A stretch of DNA of 33,216 nt from Candidatus Avelusimicrobium facis (GCA_900762815.1 CAAFHX010000080.1:1-33216), one strand, 5' to 3'. Positions 24,841 through 32,126 are shown, counted from the stretch's first letter. Made by a program: numbers and translations. Notes: generated by a model from the sequence alone, not told the origin.

Positions 24841-24892
24841 CCGAACGCTGCAGACCGCCAGCCCTTCGGGGATGACTTGTTGGATGAACGGC
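24841..24892 (+). repeat. partial copy of the palindromic repeat family (3' half)
   Basis: CCGAA/TTCGG stem (24841-24845 with 24865-24869), loop motif CTGCAGACCGCCAG (24848-24861), then ATGAC and the right end GATGAACGGC (24883-24892). The loop and right end match the copy inside the pilin at 29906-30040. The left half is not recognisable in 24781-24840. Confidence 0.6.
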
Positions 24893-24949
24893 CTTTGCCG
24901 TTTATTTTTGTTTTGTCGTTGTAGAAGTTGGCTTCGTTCTTTAAAACAC

Positions 24950-24977
24950 TTGCCTAATGTTTTTTTTTTGATAAATT
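24950..24977 (+). promoter_or_regulatory. pilin promoter, TTGCCT-16-TAAATT
   Basis: -35 TTGCCT (24950-24955) and -10 TAAATT (24972-24977) preceded by TGA (extended TGn). The surrounding 24896-25043 block is nearly identical to 29757-29904. Confidence 0.6.
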
Positions 24978-25005
24978 TTGCATATACGCGAAATTTATCA
25001 AAAAA
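24961..25005. promoter_or_regulatory. conserved pilin palindrome (operator or leader stem-loop)
   Basis: GATAAATTTTGC (24970-24981) and GCGAAATTTATC (24988-24999) form inverted arms, extended by a T9 tract on the left and A6 on the right. It overlaps the -10 and predicted start point. Confidence 0.7.
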
Positions 25006-25016
25006 GGACCCCCATT

Positions 25017-25601
25017 ATGAAAAACCTTTCTACGGGCCGATTAAGCGGCTTTACGCTCATTGAGCTTCTCGTTGTCGTTCTCATTATCGGTATCTTGACC
25101 GCCGTGGCCTGGCCCCAATATGAAAAAGCGGTGGCAAAAAGCCAATCCGTGCAGGCGTTTTCCACATTGAAATCCGTGGCTCAAGCTTACAGCGCGTACT
25201 ATTTGGCTAACGGGCAATGGGCCACTTCGTTTGATGATTTGGACATCCAGCTTCCTTGGACGGGCACTACTTCCTGGAAACCCGGTTTGTCCGCCAGCCG
25301 TTCTAACCAAGATTGGTCTTTGCAATTACAAATGGTTACAAGTGAGGAGCCCATTATTCCTGTAATTTATATGGGGAGATTGACGGGAGCTTATAAGGGA
25401 AGCGGATTTGCGTATTTCTTTGGGCAGTGGGATAATAAAGAAAATTGGAGGGCCGACCCGCATATTATTTATTGTGTAGAACAGATTAGAGGCTCCGGGG
25501 TGGTGTTTTCCAAAACTCCCGGGGATTTTTGCATGAAAGTAATGGGGGCAAAAGCACGGACGCAATCCGGGGATACGGCCCATTATTATACGATGTATTG
25601 A
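25017..25601 (+). CDS. type IV pilin-like protein
   Basis: Prepilin of 194 aa. The leader MKNLSTGRLSG (11 residues) is cut before FTLIELL, with Glu+5 and a hydrophobic helix. WPQYEKAVAKSQ follows where the other pilins have LPQY or LPRY. The head has YYLANGQWATSFDDL and two cysteines near the end (YCVEQIRG, FCMKVMG) suitable for a D-loop disulfide. AAGGA lies 8 nt before ATG 25017. The promoter region and first 27 nt of coding sequence are nearly the same as in the pilin at 29878, which shows recent duplication of the 5' part, while the heads differ. It converges on queA with an 18-nt gap and no clear terminator. Confidence 0.93.
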   Translation: MKNLSTGRLSGFTLIELLVVVLIIGILTAVAWPQYEKAVAKSQSVQAFSTLKSVAQAYSAYYLANGQWATSFDDLDIQLPWTGTTSWKPGLSASRSNQDWSLQLQMVTSEEPIIPVIYMGRLTGAYKGSGFAYFFGQWDNKENWRADPHIIYCVEQIRGSGVVFSKTPGDFCMKVMGAKARTQSGDTAHYYTMY

Positions 25602-25619
25602 AGCAAAATACCCCGTTTT

Positions 25620-26654
25620 TTACAAAATCATCATGCTGTCGCCAAAGGAGTAAAAGCGGTACTTTTTTTCTACCGCTTCGCTGTAGGCGCGGTAAATAAA
25701 ATCCTCGTTGGCAAACGCGGTGACCATACACAGCGGGGTGGAATCGGGGAAGTGGAAATTGGTCACAAATACGTCAATGGCCTTGAACTGGTATCCCGGA
25801 TAAATAAACAAATCTGTCCATTTTTTTCCGCTTTGGGTTAGGCCGTTTTCGGTAAAGCTCTCCAGCGTGCGCGTGCTGGTGGTTCCGACGGAAAAAATGC
25901 GTTTCCCTTCGCGCCGGGCGGCGTTGATAATATCAGCCGTTTCGGCGGGTACTTCGGCCAGCTCGGGCAGCATATGGTGCTGTTGCGGTTCCCCGCGCAA
26001 GGGCTTAAAGGTGCCCCACCCCACATGCAGCGTGATATAAACGATGCGTACGCCTTTATCCTTTAATTTTTGCAACAGTTCCTGCGTAAAGTGAAATCCG
26101 GCTGTCGGCGCGGCAATGGATCCCTCGTACTTGGCGTACACGGTTTGGTAGCGCTCTTTGTCGCTGGAGAGGCTGGGGGTTAAGCCCTCGTGCTTGCGGG
26201 CTTTTTCAATATACACCGGCAACGGCATCAGCCCGTGGCCGTGGCAAAAGGGCAAAATATCCTCTTGATTAAAGCGGATCAACACCTCATTGTTTGGCGT
26301 TTTGCCCAGCATGACACCCCGGAGCCCGTCGCCAAAGTCCAGCTCGGCATTTTCTTTATAGTCGCGCGTGAGCACGGTCCACACCTGCGGGTCCTGCTGC
26401 GGTCGCACGAGCAAAACCTCCACCTTGCCCCCGGTGGCCTTGTGCGCAAACAACTTGGCCGGAAAGACCTTGGTATTGTTGAGCACCAGCACGTCGCCGG
26501 GGTGGAAATATTCGTGGATATCGCGGAAAATGCGGTGCTCTATGGTTTGCCTGTCGCGGTGCAGCACCATTAAGCGGGAGCTGTCGCGCGGGGTGGCGGG
26601 CTGCTTGGCAATAAGGGGGTCAATATTAAATTTTTTAAAGCGTTCAAAGGCCAT
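25620..26654 (-). CDS. queA: S-adenosylmethionine:tRNA ribosyltransferase-isomerase QueA
   Basis: Transfers and isomerises the ribosyl part of SAM onto preQ1-tRNA to give epoxyqueuosine; 344 aa. Motifs include DVLVLNNTKVFPAKLFAHK, EVLLVRPQ, APTAGFHFT, THVGWGTFKPLR-like (YITLHVGWGTFKPL), and GTTSTRTLES. ATG 26654 follows the spoIID stop by 2 nt; a TTG two codons earlier overlaps that stop and is less likely. It is last in ruvA-ruvB-spoIID-queA. RuvB-QueA adjacency is widespread. Confidence 0.96.
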   Translation of the reverse strand: MAFERFKKFNIDPLIAKQPATPRDSSRLMVLHRDRQTIEHRIFRDIHEYFHPGDVLVLNNTKVFPAKLFAHKATGGKVEVLLVRPQQDPQVWTVLTRDYKENAELDFGDGLRGVMLGKTPNNEVLIRFNQEDILPFCHGHGLMPLPVYIEKARKHEGLTPSLSSDKERYQTVYAKYEGSIAAPTAGFHFTQELLQKLKDKGVRIVYITLHVGWGTFKPLRGEPQQHHMLPELAEVPAETADIINAARREGKRIFSVGTTSTRTLESFTENGLTQSGKKWTDLFIYPGYQFKAIDVFVTNFHFPDSTPLCMVTAFANEDFIYRAYSEAVEKKYRFYSFGDSMMIL

Positions 26655-26656
26655 AA

Positions 26657-27772
26657 TCAATCATCCGTAAGTTTGGAATTTGGAAAATAATACGACAAAA
26701 TCTGTTTGTAATTTTTGCCCGCTTGGGCCATGCCCTTGGCGCCGTCTTGGCACATGCCGATCCCGTGCCCAAAGCCGTGCCCGGCAAAAGCAAAGCCCTT
26801 GCCCGTTTTGGAGATATCCGTAATCTTGCAGCTTTTGAGCAAGGCGGCCCCCACGCCCAGGCGGAACTTGGCGCACGAGAGCGTCTTTTTGCCTTTGTGG
26901 GTGGTAAATTCCAGCGTTTCGGCCCGGCGGGTGGCGGTGCGTTTGGCTACCTTGATTTTCTTGACGGAGCCGGCCAGGCCGTTTTTATTGACAAATTGAT
27001 TGACGGAAGCGGTGGGGACGGTGGCGTTCCAGCTATAGCTTTTGCTGTGCTTGTCATACGCGCACGAGGTGCCGGAAAGCGGCTTCACGGCGGCGGCCTT
27101 GGGGCCTGCCCAAATTTGCACATTATCCGTGCCGCCGCCGCAATTGGCATGGTAATAGGTATTAAACAAATTGCCTTGATAGCGCAGCACTTGCCCCTTT
27201 GTGCCCGAGACGGCTTTTTGCACGCTGTCGTACACTTTGCCGGAGCCTTTGTACATTTGGCTGCGGACATCGCTGTACAAATCAAATTTATTTTTTTGCC
27301 GGGCTTGCAGCTGCATCAGCGTAAAGGTACGCGCCGCCACGGCTTGGGCCTTGAGGGCCTCTAACGGCCAAGAGTAGCTCATCTCATAAGGCAACACGCC
27401 CAAGAGATAATCCTCCATGTCCGTGTATTCAATGAGTTGAAAGGTTTTCCCGTTGGGCACGGCGTAAAATTTGCCCGTGTATGCATTTTTTTGAAAGGTC
27501 AGCTGCGTACCGGCGGCGGGCTCTATGACCAAGGTATCTGCCGTTTGGAGTTGCCCCAGGTGCAGTTTGCCGCCGCCGAGCTGCACGCTCAGGGTCTGCG
27601 GCTTACTGATTTTATATTTTTTCCCTTGCCCCAAGGCATACACGTGCACCAGACCCGAGGTTTTAATTTGTGCGGTTTTTAAATTTTCGCCCAACAACAC
27701 CCGCACGGTCTGCCCGCAGAAAACCGGGGCGGCCAGCAGCATGCAGCACAGGGCAAGCAGCAGTTTTTTCAT
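26657..27772 (-). CDS. SpoIID/LytB-domain peptidoglycan-acting protein
   Basis: A 371-aa exported protein with signal peptide [20 protein letters not shown], cleaved near residue 19-20. The SpoIID core has GVLPYEMSYSWPLEALKAQAVAARTF, with Glu130 at the place of the catalytic glutamate of SpoIID lytic transglycosylases. NTYYHANCGGGTDN and HGFGHGIGMCQDGAKGMAQAG are its other conserved blocks. Family members strip denuded glycan strands in spore formers. In Gram-negative, non-sporulating bacteria they act in cell wall turnover or division, which is the more likely role here. ATG overlaps the ruvB stop by one base (TAATG). Confidence 0.9.
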   Translation of the reverse strand: MKKLLLALCCMLLAAPVFCGQTVRVLLGENLKTAQIKTSGLVHVYALGQGKKYKISKPQTLSVQLGGGKLHLGQLQTADTLVIEPAAGTQLTFQKNAYTGKFYAVPNGKTFQLIEYTDMEDYLLGVLPYEMSYSWPLEALKAQAVAARTFTLMQLQARQKNKFDLYSDVRSQMYKGSGKVYDSVQKAVSGTKGQVLRYQGNLFNTYYHANCGGGTDNVQIWAGPKAAAVKPLSGTSCAYDKHSKSYSWNATVPTASVNQFVNKNGLAGSVKKIKVAKRTATRRAETLEFTTHKGKKTLSCAKFRLGVGAALLKSCKITDISKTGKGFAFAGHGFGHGIGMCQDGAKGMAQAGKNYKQILSYYFPNSKLTDD

Positions 27773-28794
27773 TAAAACAGCAATCCTTCGTGTGGTTTTT
27801 TACCCAAGTGGTCGTAGGCTTTTTTGGTGGCCACGCGCCCACGCGGCGTACGCGCGATAAACCCGGCCTTGATGAGGTAGGGCTCTATGGCGTCGGTCAG
27901 CGTGTCTACGGCTTCAGACACGGCAATGGCCAAGTTTTCAACACCCACCGGGCCGCCGCCAAAGCGGTCAATCAAGGCCTCTAAAATGCGCTTGTCCACG
28001 CTGTCTAACCCCTCGCTGTCAATGTCTAGGGAATTCATGGCCGTCACGGCGATTTCTTCGGTGATGATACCTTGTCCTTTGACTTGGGCAAAGTCTCGCG
28101 CGCGGCGCAGCAAGCGGTTGGCGATACGCGGCGTGCCGCGGGAGCGTTTGGCCAGCTCCGTCAGGCCGGCTCTGTCGGCGGCGATGTTAAGCAAACGCGC
28201 CGAACGGGCCAAAATATCGGTAATTTCTTTAATTTCGTAAAACCCCAAATTAAACACAATGCCAAAGCGGTCGCGCAGCGGCCCGGTCAGCAGGCCCGAG
28301 CGGGTGGTCGCTCCGACCAACGTAAACTTCGGCACGGCCAGTTTTAACGTGGTAGATCCCGCCCCCTTGCCCGTGTTAATAAAGAACGTAAAATCCTCCA
28401 TGGCGGGGTAGAGCGCTTCTTCCACGGCGGGGTTGAGGCGGTGGATTTCGTCCACAAACAAAATATCCCCGTCGGAAAGCTCCGTAGTCAGCATGGCGGC
28501 CAAGTCCCCCGGGCGCGCCAGCACCGGGCCGGAAGTAACCTTAATGTTCACCCCCATTTCTTTGGCTAAAATATTGGCCAGCGTGGTTTTACCCAAGCCC
28601 GGCGGGGAATAAAACAAACAATGGTCCAAGGCTTCCCCGCGGGAGCGGGCCGCTTGAATGAAAATGCGCAGATTTTCTTTGAGTTTGTCTTGCCCGACGA
28701 ATTCATCCAAGTTGTTGGGGCGCAGGGCAGCCTCCAGGCCGTTGGATTCCTCGGCCAGTTGGTTGACGTCTAACACTTCATTTTGGTTATTCAT
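27772..28794 (-). CDS. ruvB: Holliday junction branch migration ATPase RuvB
   Basis: Hexameric motor that drives branch migration with RuvA; 340 aa. Walker A is SPPGLGKTT at 63-71, where the first residue, usually Gly, is Ser. Walker B is LFVDEIHRL, sensor I is [20 protein letters not shown], and the C-terminal winged helix has [21 protein letters not shown]. The start codon overlaps the ruvA stop by 4 nt (ATGA). Confidence 0.97.
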   Translation of the reverse strand: MNNQNEVLDVNQLAEESNGLEAALRPNNLDEFVGQDKLKENLRIFIQAARSRGEALDHCLFYSPPGLGKTTLANILAKEMGVNIKVTSGPVLARPGDLAAMLTTELSDGDILFVDEIHRLNPAVEEALYPAMEDFTFFINTGKGAGSTTLKLAVPKFTLVGATTRSGLLTGPLRDRFGIVFNLGFYEIKEITDILARSARLLNIAADRAGLTELAKRSRGTPRIANRLLRRARDFAQVKGQGIITEEIAVTAMNSLDIDSEGLDSVDKRILEALIDRFGGGPVGVENLAIAVSEAVDTLTDAIEPYLIKAGFIARTPRGRVATKKAYDHLGKKPHEGLLF

Positions 28795-29402
28795 TTTTTC
28801 AGCACCCGCAAGGCTTGTTTGATGATGTTTTCCAATTTGTCATGGGGGTCTATGCCCTCATTGTACAGCTGCTCCATGGCGCGGCGGCTCTCCGGCGCGG
28901 AATAGCCCAGCGCGGTGAGCGCCTCCAGCACGCCGCTCATATAGGGCGCGTCGTCTAGCACTTTGATTTTGCTGGAGCCCTGCACGCTGACGGCGTCCAT
29001 TTTGTCTTTCAGAGACGTGATTAATTTTTCGGCGGTTTTGGCGGTAAAGCCGAAAATGCCGGTTAAAATTTTCGGGTCGCGCTTGACAATGGCGGCGTGA
29101 AAATCCGCCACCGAGCGCAAGGCCTTGTTTAAAAAATCCAGCGCTTTTTTGGCCCCCGTATTGGGAATGGCGGTTTTAAAAAGCGTCCACAGTTCTTTGT
29201 CCTCTTTGGCCAAAAAGCCGTACAGCACCGTGCCGTCGTAAGGGGAAATGGATTCCGCCACATACAATGCACATTCGCGCCCGGCTTCCAGCTCCAATAT
29301 GCTGGAGTGGGCCATGTTCACTTCATAGCCGACCCCGCCGCAAAGCAGCACGACGCTGTCGTCGGAAGTTTCTAAAACGGTGCCTTTGAGGTATGCAATC
29401 AT
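28791..29402 (-). CDS. ruvA: Holliday junction DNA helicase subunit RuvA
   Basis: Tetrameric protein that binds four-way junctions and recruits RuvB; 203 aa. The N-terminal OB domain starts [28 protein letters not shown]. The two helix-hairpin-helix segments are weak ([13 protein letters not shown] where many have GVGPKxAL, and [13 protein letters not shown]). The C-terminal domain III has [20 protein letters not shown], which contacts RuvB. A minus-strand TGC-TAAAAT lies exactly 6 nt before the ATG, so a leaderless mRNA is predicted. ruvC is not adjacent; a pilin and repeats intervene. Confidence 0.95.
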   Translation of the reverse strand: MIAYLKGTVLETSDDSVVLLCGGVGYEVNMAHSSILELEAGRECALYVAESISPYDGTVLYGFLAKEDKELWTLFKTAIPNTGAKKALDFLNKALRSVADFHAAIVKRDPKILTGIFGFTAKTAEKLITSLKDKMDAVSVQGSSKIKVLDDAPYMSGVLEALTALGYSAPESRRAMEQLYNEGIDPHDKLENIIKQALRVLKK

Positions 29403-29417
29403 ATTTTCATTTTAGCA
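29403..29417 (-). promoter_or_regulatory. extended -10 promoter of the ruvAB operon, predicted leaderless
   Basis: TGC-TAAAAT (minus strand, 29417-29409), 6-nt gap, ATG at 29402. Confidence 0.65.
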
Positions 29418-29448
29418 TATATTAAGTAGCCGCCGGGGAGCGGATTTT

Positions 29449-29599
29449 GCCGTTTATTCAATAAGGTCATTCTGAAAAGTTGTAGTTCAGAATCTTCCAT
29501 TTTTCCGGTAGTGGTCGTTGTCTTTATTAAATAAACAACGGGGAAAATGGAAGATGCTGAGCAGAGACCTCTCAGCATGACCCTGATTTTATAAACGGC
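29449..29599. repeat. palindromic repeat, full copy A (clover-like)
   Basis: Outer inverted ends GCCGTTTAT (29449-29457) and ATAAACGGC (29591-29599). Inside them GTCAT (29466-29470) pairs with ATGAC (29577-29581). Hairpin TCTGAA/TTCAGA is 29471-29491. A 15-bp central arm (29492-29506 with 29541-29555) is capped by a CGTTGT...ACAACG hairpin. Hairpin GCTGAG/CTCAGC is 29556-29576. No reading frame is supported. Together with copy B it fills the 475-bp gene-free stretch before the pilin. Confidence 0.8.
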
Positions 29600-29621
29600 G
29601 TTTTTGCAGTTATTAAACAAG

Positions 29622-29735
29622 GTCATCCCCGAGGGTTTTTGTCGGGGATCTTCGTCTTATTAAGTTAAAAAAGGAAAAAAACACTTTTATATAAATGTCA
29701 TCGGAAGATTCCCGACAACGACTTTCGGGAATGAC
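29622..29735. repeat. palindromic repeat, copy B
   Basis: Same plan as copy A with different stem bases: GTCAT (29622) with ATGAC (29731-29735), hairpin CCCCGA/TCGGGG, arm ATCTTC (29648-29653) with GAAGAT (29704-29709), and hairpin TCCCGA/TCGGGA. Stems differ from copy A but stay paired. The left flank TTATTAAACAAG matches copy A and the 8275 fragment. Confidence 0.78.
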
Positions 29736-29809
29736 ACTTATATTACAACAGCATTTGCCGTTTATTTTTGTTTTGTCGTTGTGGAAGTTGGCAGCTCTTT
29801 TTAAAATAC

Positions 29810-29838
29810 TTGCCTAATGTTTTTTTTTTTGATAAATT
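29810..29838 (+). promoter_or_regulatory. pilin promoter, TTGCCT-17-TAAATT
   Basis: -35 TTGCCT (29810-29815), 17-nt T-rich spacer, and -10 TAAATT (29833-29838) preceded by TGA. Same as the promoter at 24950. Confidence 0.6.
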
Positions 29839-29867
29839 TTGCGTATATGCGAAATTTATCAAAAAAA
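29821..29867. promoter_or_regulatory. conserved pilin palindrome (operator or leader stem-loop)
   Basis: GATAAATTTTGC (29831-29842) and GCGAAATTTATC (29849-29860) around GTATAT, flanked by T10 and A7. Confidence 0.7.
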
Positions 29868-29877
29868 GAGTCCCACT

Positions 29878-30531
29878 ATGAAAAACCCCTCTACGGGCCG
29901 TTTAGGCCGGTTATTCTTCAATGCCGTCACCCTGGAAAGTTTTAGTCCAGGGTCCGTTGTTGCAAAAATAAGGAACACGACAGATCCTGGAACCCTGCGG
30001 GCCGCCAGACACTCCAGGATGAGCTCAGGTGATGAACGGCGAAGCGGCTTTACGCTCATTGAATTGTTGGTGGTGGTGCTCATTATAGGTGTTTTAACAG
30101 GGGTGGCTTTGCCCCGCTACCAAACTGCGGTGGATAAAGCGAGGGTAGTTTCGGCCTATACCACCCTTCGCGCTGTTCAGCAACAGCAAGAGTTGTATTA
30201 TTTAGCCCATGGCCGTTATGCCGCCAGTTGGCCTGAATTGGAAATGTCGGTATTGCCCCATTGTAGGGTGGGTGCAAATACGGTGGCATATTGTGATAGT
30301 GGGCGGCTTGTTTTGCATGCCGGACCGGGGAAAGATTATCACTTGGCTTCTTTAGAAATGAAGTTTGTGGAGATTCAACAGTTTTTTGCTCATAATGACT
30401 CTGATGGGCGCAGTAATTGGCGGCGGTGTGGCGGTCCGGTTTCTTCCCGTCGTGAGCGTTTGTGCCTGTCTTTGGGAGGAATAAATCCCTCTCAAAATGC
30501 CAACGGACATATTTTTTGGCGAATTCCTTAG
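29878..30531 (+). CDS. type IV pilin-like protein with a repeat-encoded insertion in its leader
   Basis: A 217-aa prepilin. It begins MKNPSTGRL like the pilin at 25017. It then has 46 extra residues (codons 29905-30042) encoded by a palindromic repeat, and resumes with SGFTLIELL, Glu+5 and the hydrophobic helix. The leader would be 57 residues instead of 11. The 138-nt insertion keeps frame and has no stop. The insertion also supplies an ATG (30019) that could give a normal 10-residue leader, but no SD fits it. The mature head has YYLAHGRYAASWPELEM and cysteines at HCRVG, YCDSG, RRCGG and LCLSL. The SD before ATG 29878 is weak (AAGAG). It ends 5 nt from the convergent ruvC stop. Whether it is still processed and used is unknown. 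Confidence 0.85.
   Translation: MKNPSTGRLGRLFFNAVTLESFSPGSVVAKIRNTTDPGTLRAARHSRMSSGDERRSGFTLIELLVVVLIIGVLTGVALPRYQTAVDKARVVSAYTTLRAVQQQQELYYLAHGRYAASWPELEMSVLPHCRVGANTVAYCDSGRLVLHAGPGKDYHLASLEMKFVEIQQFFAHNDSDGRSNWRRCGGPVSSRRERLCLSLGGINPSQNANGHIFWRIP
29906..30040. repeat. palindromic repeat copy C, inside a pilin gene
   Basis: Left end GCCGGTTAT (29906-29914) and right end ATGAACGGC (30032-30040) are imperfect inverted ends like those of copy A. GTCAC (29926) is followed by hairpin CCTGGA/TCCAGG (29931-29951), a degenerate central arm, and hairpin TCCTGGA/TCCAGGA (29985-30019) with loop motif CTGCGGGCCGCCAG. It is read in frame as part of the pilin leader. Confidence 0.78.
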
Positions 30532-30536
30532 TTAAT

Positions 30537-31112
30537 TTACTTTTTTGACCTGTTTTTGATTTGTGCTTCCCGGGCCGCTTTTATTTTGGCCAAAAAGGCG
30601 GCTTGCACATTGATTTTTTGACTGAGCGGCGCAGTCTTTTGGTGGCAAATGGCAATGGCCACCGCATCGGCTACGTCATCGGGTTCGGGTTGCTTGTCCA
30701 GGCGCAGGGTCAGCTGCACCATGCGTTGCACTTGTTTTTTGTCGGCCGTTCCCGTGCCGCACAAAATCATTTTGACCCGCTTGGGAGGGTAAAAGGAAAT
30801 TTCTTTGCCCGCTTGTTCACACGCCAAAATAATCACGCCGCGCGTCATCACGGTGTTGGCCATGGTTACAGCTCGTTTTAAAAAGAAGTTTTGTTCCAGG
30901 GCTACTTGCTTGGGCCGGTAATCATTTAAAATTTTTTGCAATTGTTGATAGATATAATCCAAGCGTTTGGGCAGCTCTTGCCCGGCGGCGGTGTGGATGA
31001 GCCCGCACGCCACCAAGGTCAGTGCCCCGCGTGCGCCCCGGCCCACCACGGCCCAACCGGTGCGGTCTAAACCGGGGTCTATGCCCAAAATAAGATTGGA
31101 TAAATCGGTCAT
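30537..31112 (-). CDS. ruvC: crossover junction endodeoxyribonuclease RuvC
   Basis: Holliday junction resolvase; 191 aa. The RNase H-like catalytic acids are seen in LILGIDPGLDRTGW (Asp12), VALEQNFFLKRA (Glu), and PDDVADAVAIAICH (two Asp). It extends about 25 basic residues past the usual end. Minus-strand TATAAT lies exactly 6 nt before the ATG, predicting a leaderless mRNA. The yebC terminator abuts this promoter, so it is transcribed separately from yebC. It converges on the pilin with a 5-nt gap. Confidence 0.96.
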   Translation of the reverse strand: MTDLSNLILGIDPGLDRTGWAVVGRGARGALTLVACGLIHTAAGQELPKRLDYIYQQLQKILNDYRPKQVALEQNFFLKRAVTMANTVMTRGVIILACEQAGKEISFYPPKRVKMILCGTGTADKKQVQRMVQLTLRLDKQPEPDDVADAVAIAICHQKTAPLSQKINVQAAFLAKIKAAREAQIKNRSKK

Positions 31113-31124
31113 AAAATGATTATA
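31113..31124 (-). promoter_or_regulatory. ruvC promoter, predicted leaderless
   Basis: TATAAT (minus strand, 31124-31119), 6-nt gap, ATG at 31112. The -10 is fused to the T run of the yebC terminator. Confidence 0.65.
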
Positions 31125-31157
31125 AAAAAACCGCCCGCAGCTGTAAAGCGCGGGCGG
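31122..31157 (-). terminator. intrinsic terminator of yebC
   Basis: CCGCCCGC and GCGGGCGG form an 8-bp GC stem (31131-31138 with 31150-31157), followed on the minus strand by T7. Confidence 0.9.
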
Positions 31158-31171
31158 CGTGCGAGCAAAAC

Positions 31172-31927
31172 TTATTTGTCCAACTTGGCCATAATATCGT
31201 CGGGGATATTGTAGTTGGAGTAGACGTTTTTGGTGTCGTCGTGGTCGTCTAATTCCTCAATCATATTGAGCAAAGATTCGGCCGTGTGTTCGTCGGTGAT
31301 GTTTACTTCCGTGTCGGGCAGCATGGTCAGCTCGGCCGATTCGGGAGTGATGCCTTTGGCCTCAATGGCCTTCTTCACGGCGTCAAACGTGGCGTCCGGT
31401 GCGGTGATGACTTCATAGGCTTCGCCTTCGGTGCGCACGTCTTCGGCACCGGCTTCCAAGGCCAAATTCATCAAATCATCTTCGCCAATGGCGTCTTTGT
31501 TTACCACGATAACGCCCTTGCTCTTAAACATATAAGACACGCAGCCCGAGGTGCCGATAGAGCCCCCGCGGCTGGTGAAAATTTTGCGGATTTCCGCGAA
31601 CGTGCGGTTTTTGTTATCCGTGGTGCATTCCACGATAACGGCCGTAGAGCCCGGGCCGTAGCCTTCGTACGTGATTTCTTCGTACGATACGCCCGGCAAC
31701 TGCCCCGTCCCTTTCATAATGGCGCGTTTCATGTTTTCCATGGGCATATTGGCCGCGCGGGCGTCGTCCATGGCTTTGCGCAAGCGGGGGTTCTGGTCCG
31801 GGTTGCCGCCGCTCATCTTGGCGGCGATGGTGATTTCTCTTAAAATTTTGGTAAAGATTTTACCTTTTTTAGCGTCTACAAGGGCCTTTTTGTGTTTAAT
31901 ACCGGCCCAGTGCGAATGTCCACCCAT
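31172..31927 (-). CDS. yebC: YebC/PmpR family protein (TACO1-like)
   Basis: A 251-aa protein of the widely conserved YebC family. It begins MGGHSHWAGIKHKKALVDAKKGK (family signature GHSKWxxIKHKK with Trp-Ala here), followed by KAMDDARAANMPMENMKRAI and EITYEGYGPGSTAVIVEC. Members are described as DNA-binding regulators, and more recently as ribosome-associated factors that relieve stalling at proline runs; which applies here cannot be told. AAGGAG lies 8 nt before the ATG. It has its own TGC-TAAAAT promoter with a normal leader, unlike its neighbour ruvC. The yebC-ruvC-ruvAB order is common. Confidence 0.95.
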   Translation of the reverse strand: MGGHSHWAGIKHKKALVDAKKGKIFTKILREITIAAKMSGGNPDQNPRLRKAMDDARAANMPMENMKRAIMKGTGQLPGVSYEEITYEGYGPGSTAVIVECTTDNKNRTFAEIRKIFTSRGGSIGTSGCVSYMFKSKGVIVVNKDAIGEDDLMNLALEAGAEDVRTEGEAYEVITAPDATFDAVKKAIEAKGITPESAELTMLPDTEVNITDEHTAESLLNMIEELDDHDDTKNVYSNYNIPDDIMAKLDK

Positions 31928-31960
31928 AGGGTTGCTCCTTACTGCAAGATTAGATAATTT

Positions 31961-31969
31961 ATTTTAGCA
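31961..31969 (-). promoter_or_regulatory. extended -10 promoter of yebC
   Basis: TGC-TAAAAT on the minus strand, about 33 nt before the ATG, leaving room for the SD in the leader. Confidence 0.6.
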
Positions 31970-32044
31970 AATTTTATGCAATGCGGAATACATTCATATA
32001 AGATACGGAAAAATTTTGCTACTTGTGCCGACGCGTGGAGGGGA

Positions 32045-32084
32045 GGAATACCGTGGGCACCCGCGCGGCAGCGCGGAGGTATCC
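32045..32084. other. GC-rich stem-loop between yebC and tRNA-Arg
   Basis: Inner stem CCGCGC/GCGCGG (32061-32066 with 32071-32076) sits inside an outer GGAATACC/GGTATCC pairing (32045-32052 with 32078-32084). No gene is recognised in 31970-32126. Confidence 0.4.
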
Positions 32085-32126
32085 GACCCGAGACGCAACA
32101 ACGAAATGCCCCAAATTACGAAGAAA

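Noticed and set aside
29399..29626. Minus-strand open frame of 75 codons through repeat A
   Set aside because: It runs through the palindromic repeat and the ruvA promoter and has no coding signature.
29785..29806. Possible sigma-54 promoter (TTGGCA followed by a T-rich stretch) before the pilin
   Set aside because: The -12 GC element is missing, and the sequence is not preserved in the matching copy at 24926 (TTGGCT); the sigma-70-like pair downstream is better conserved.
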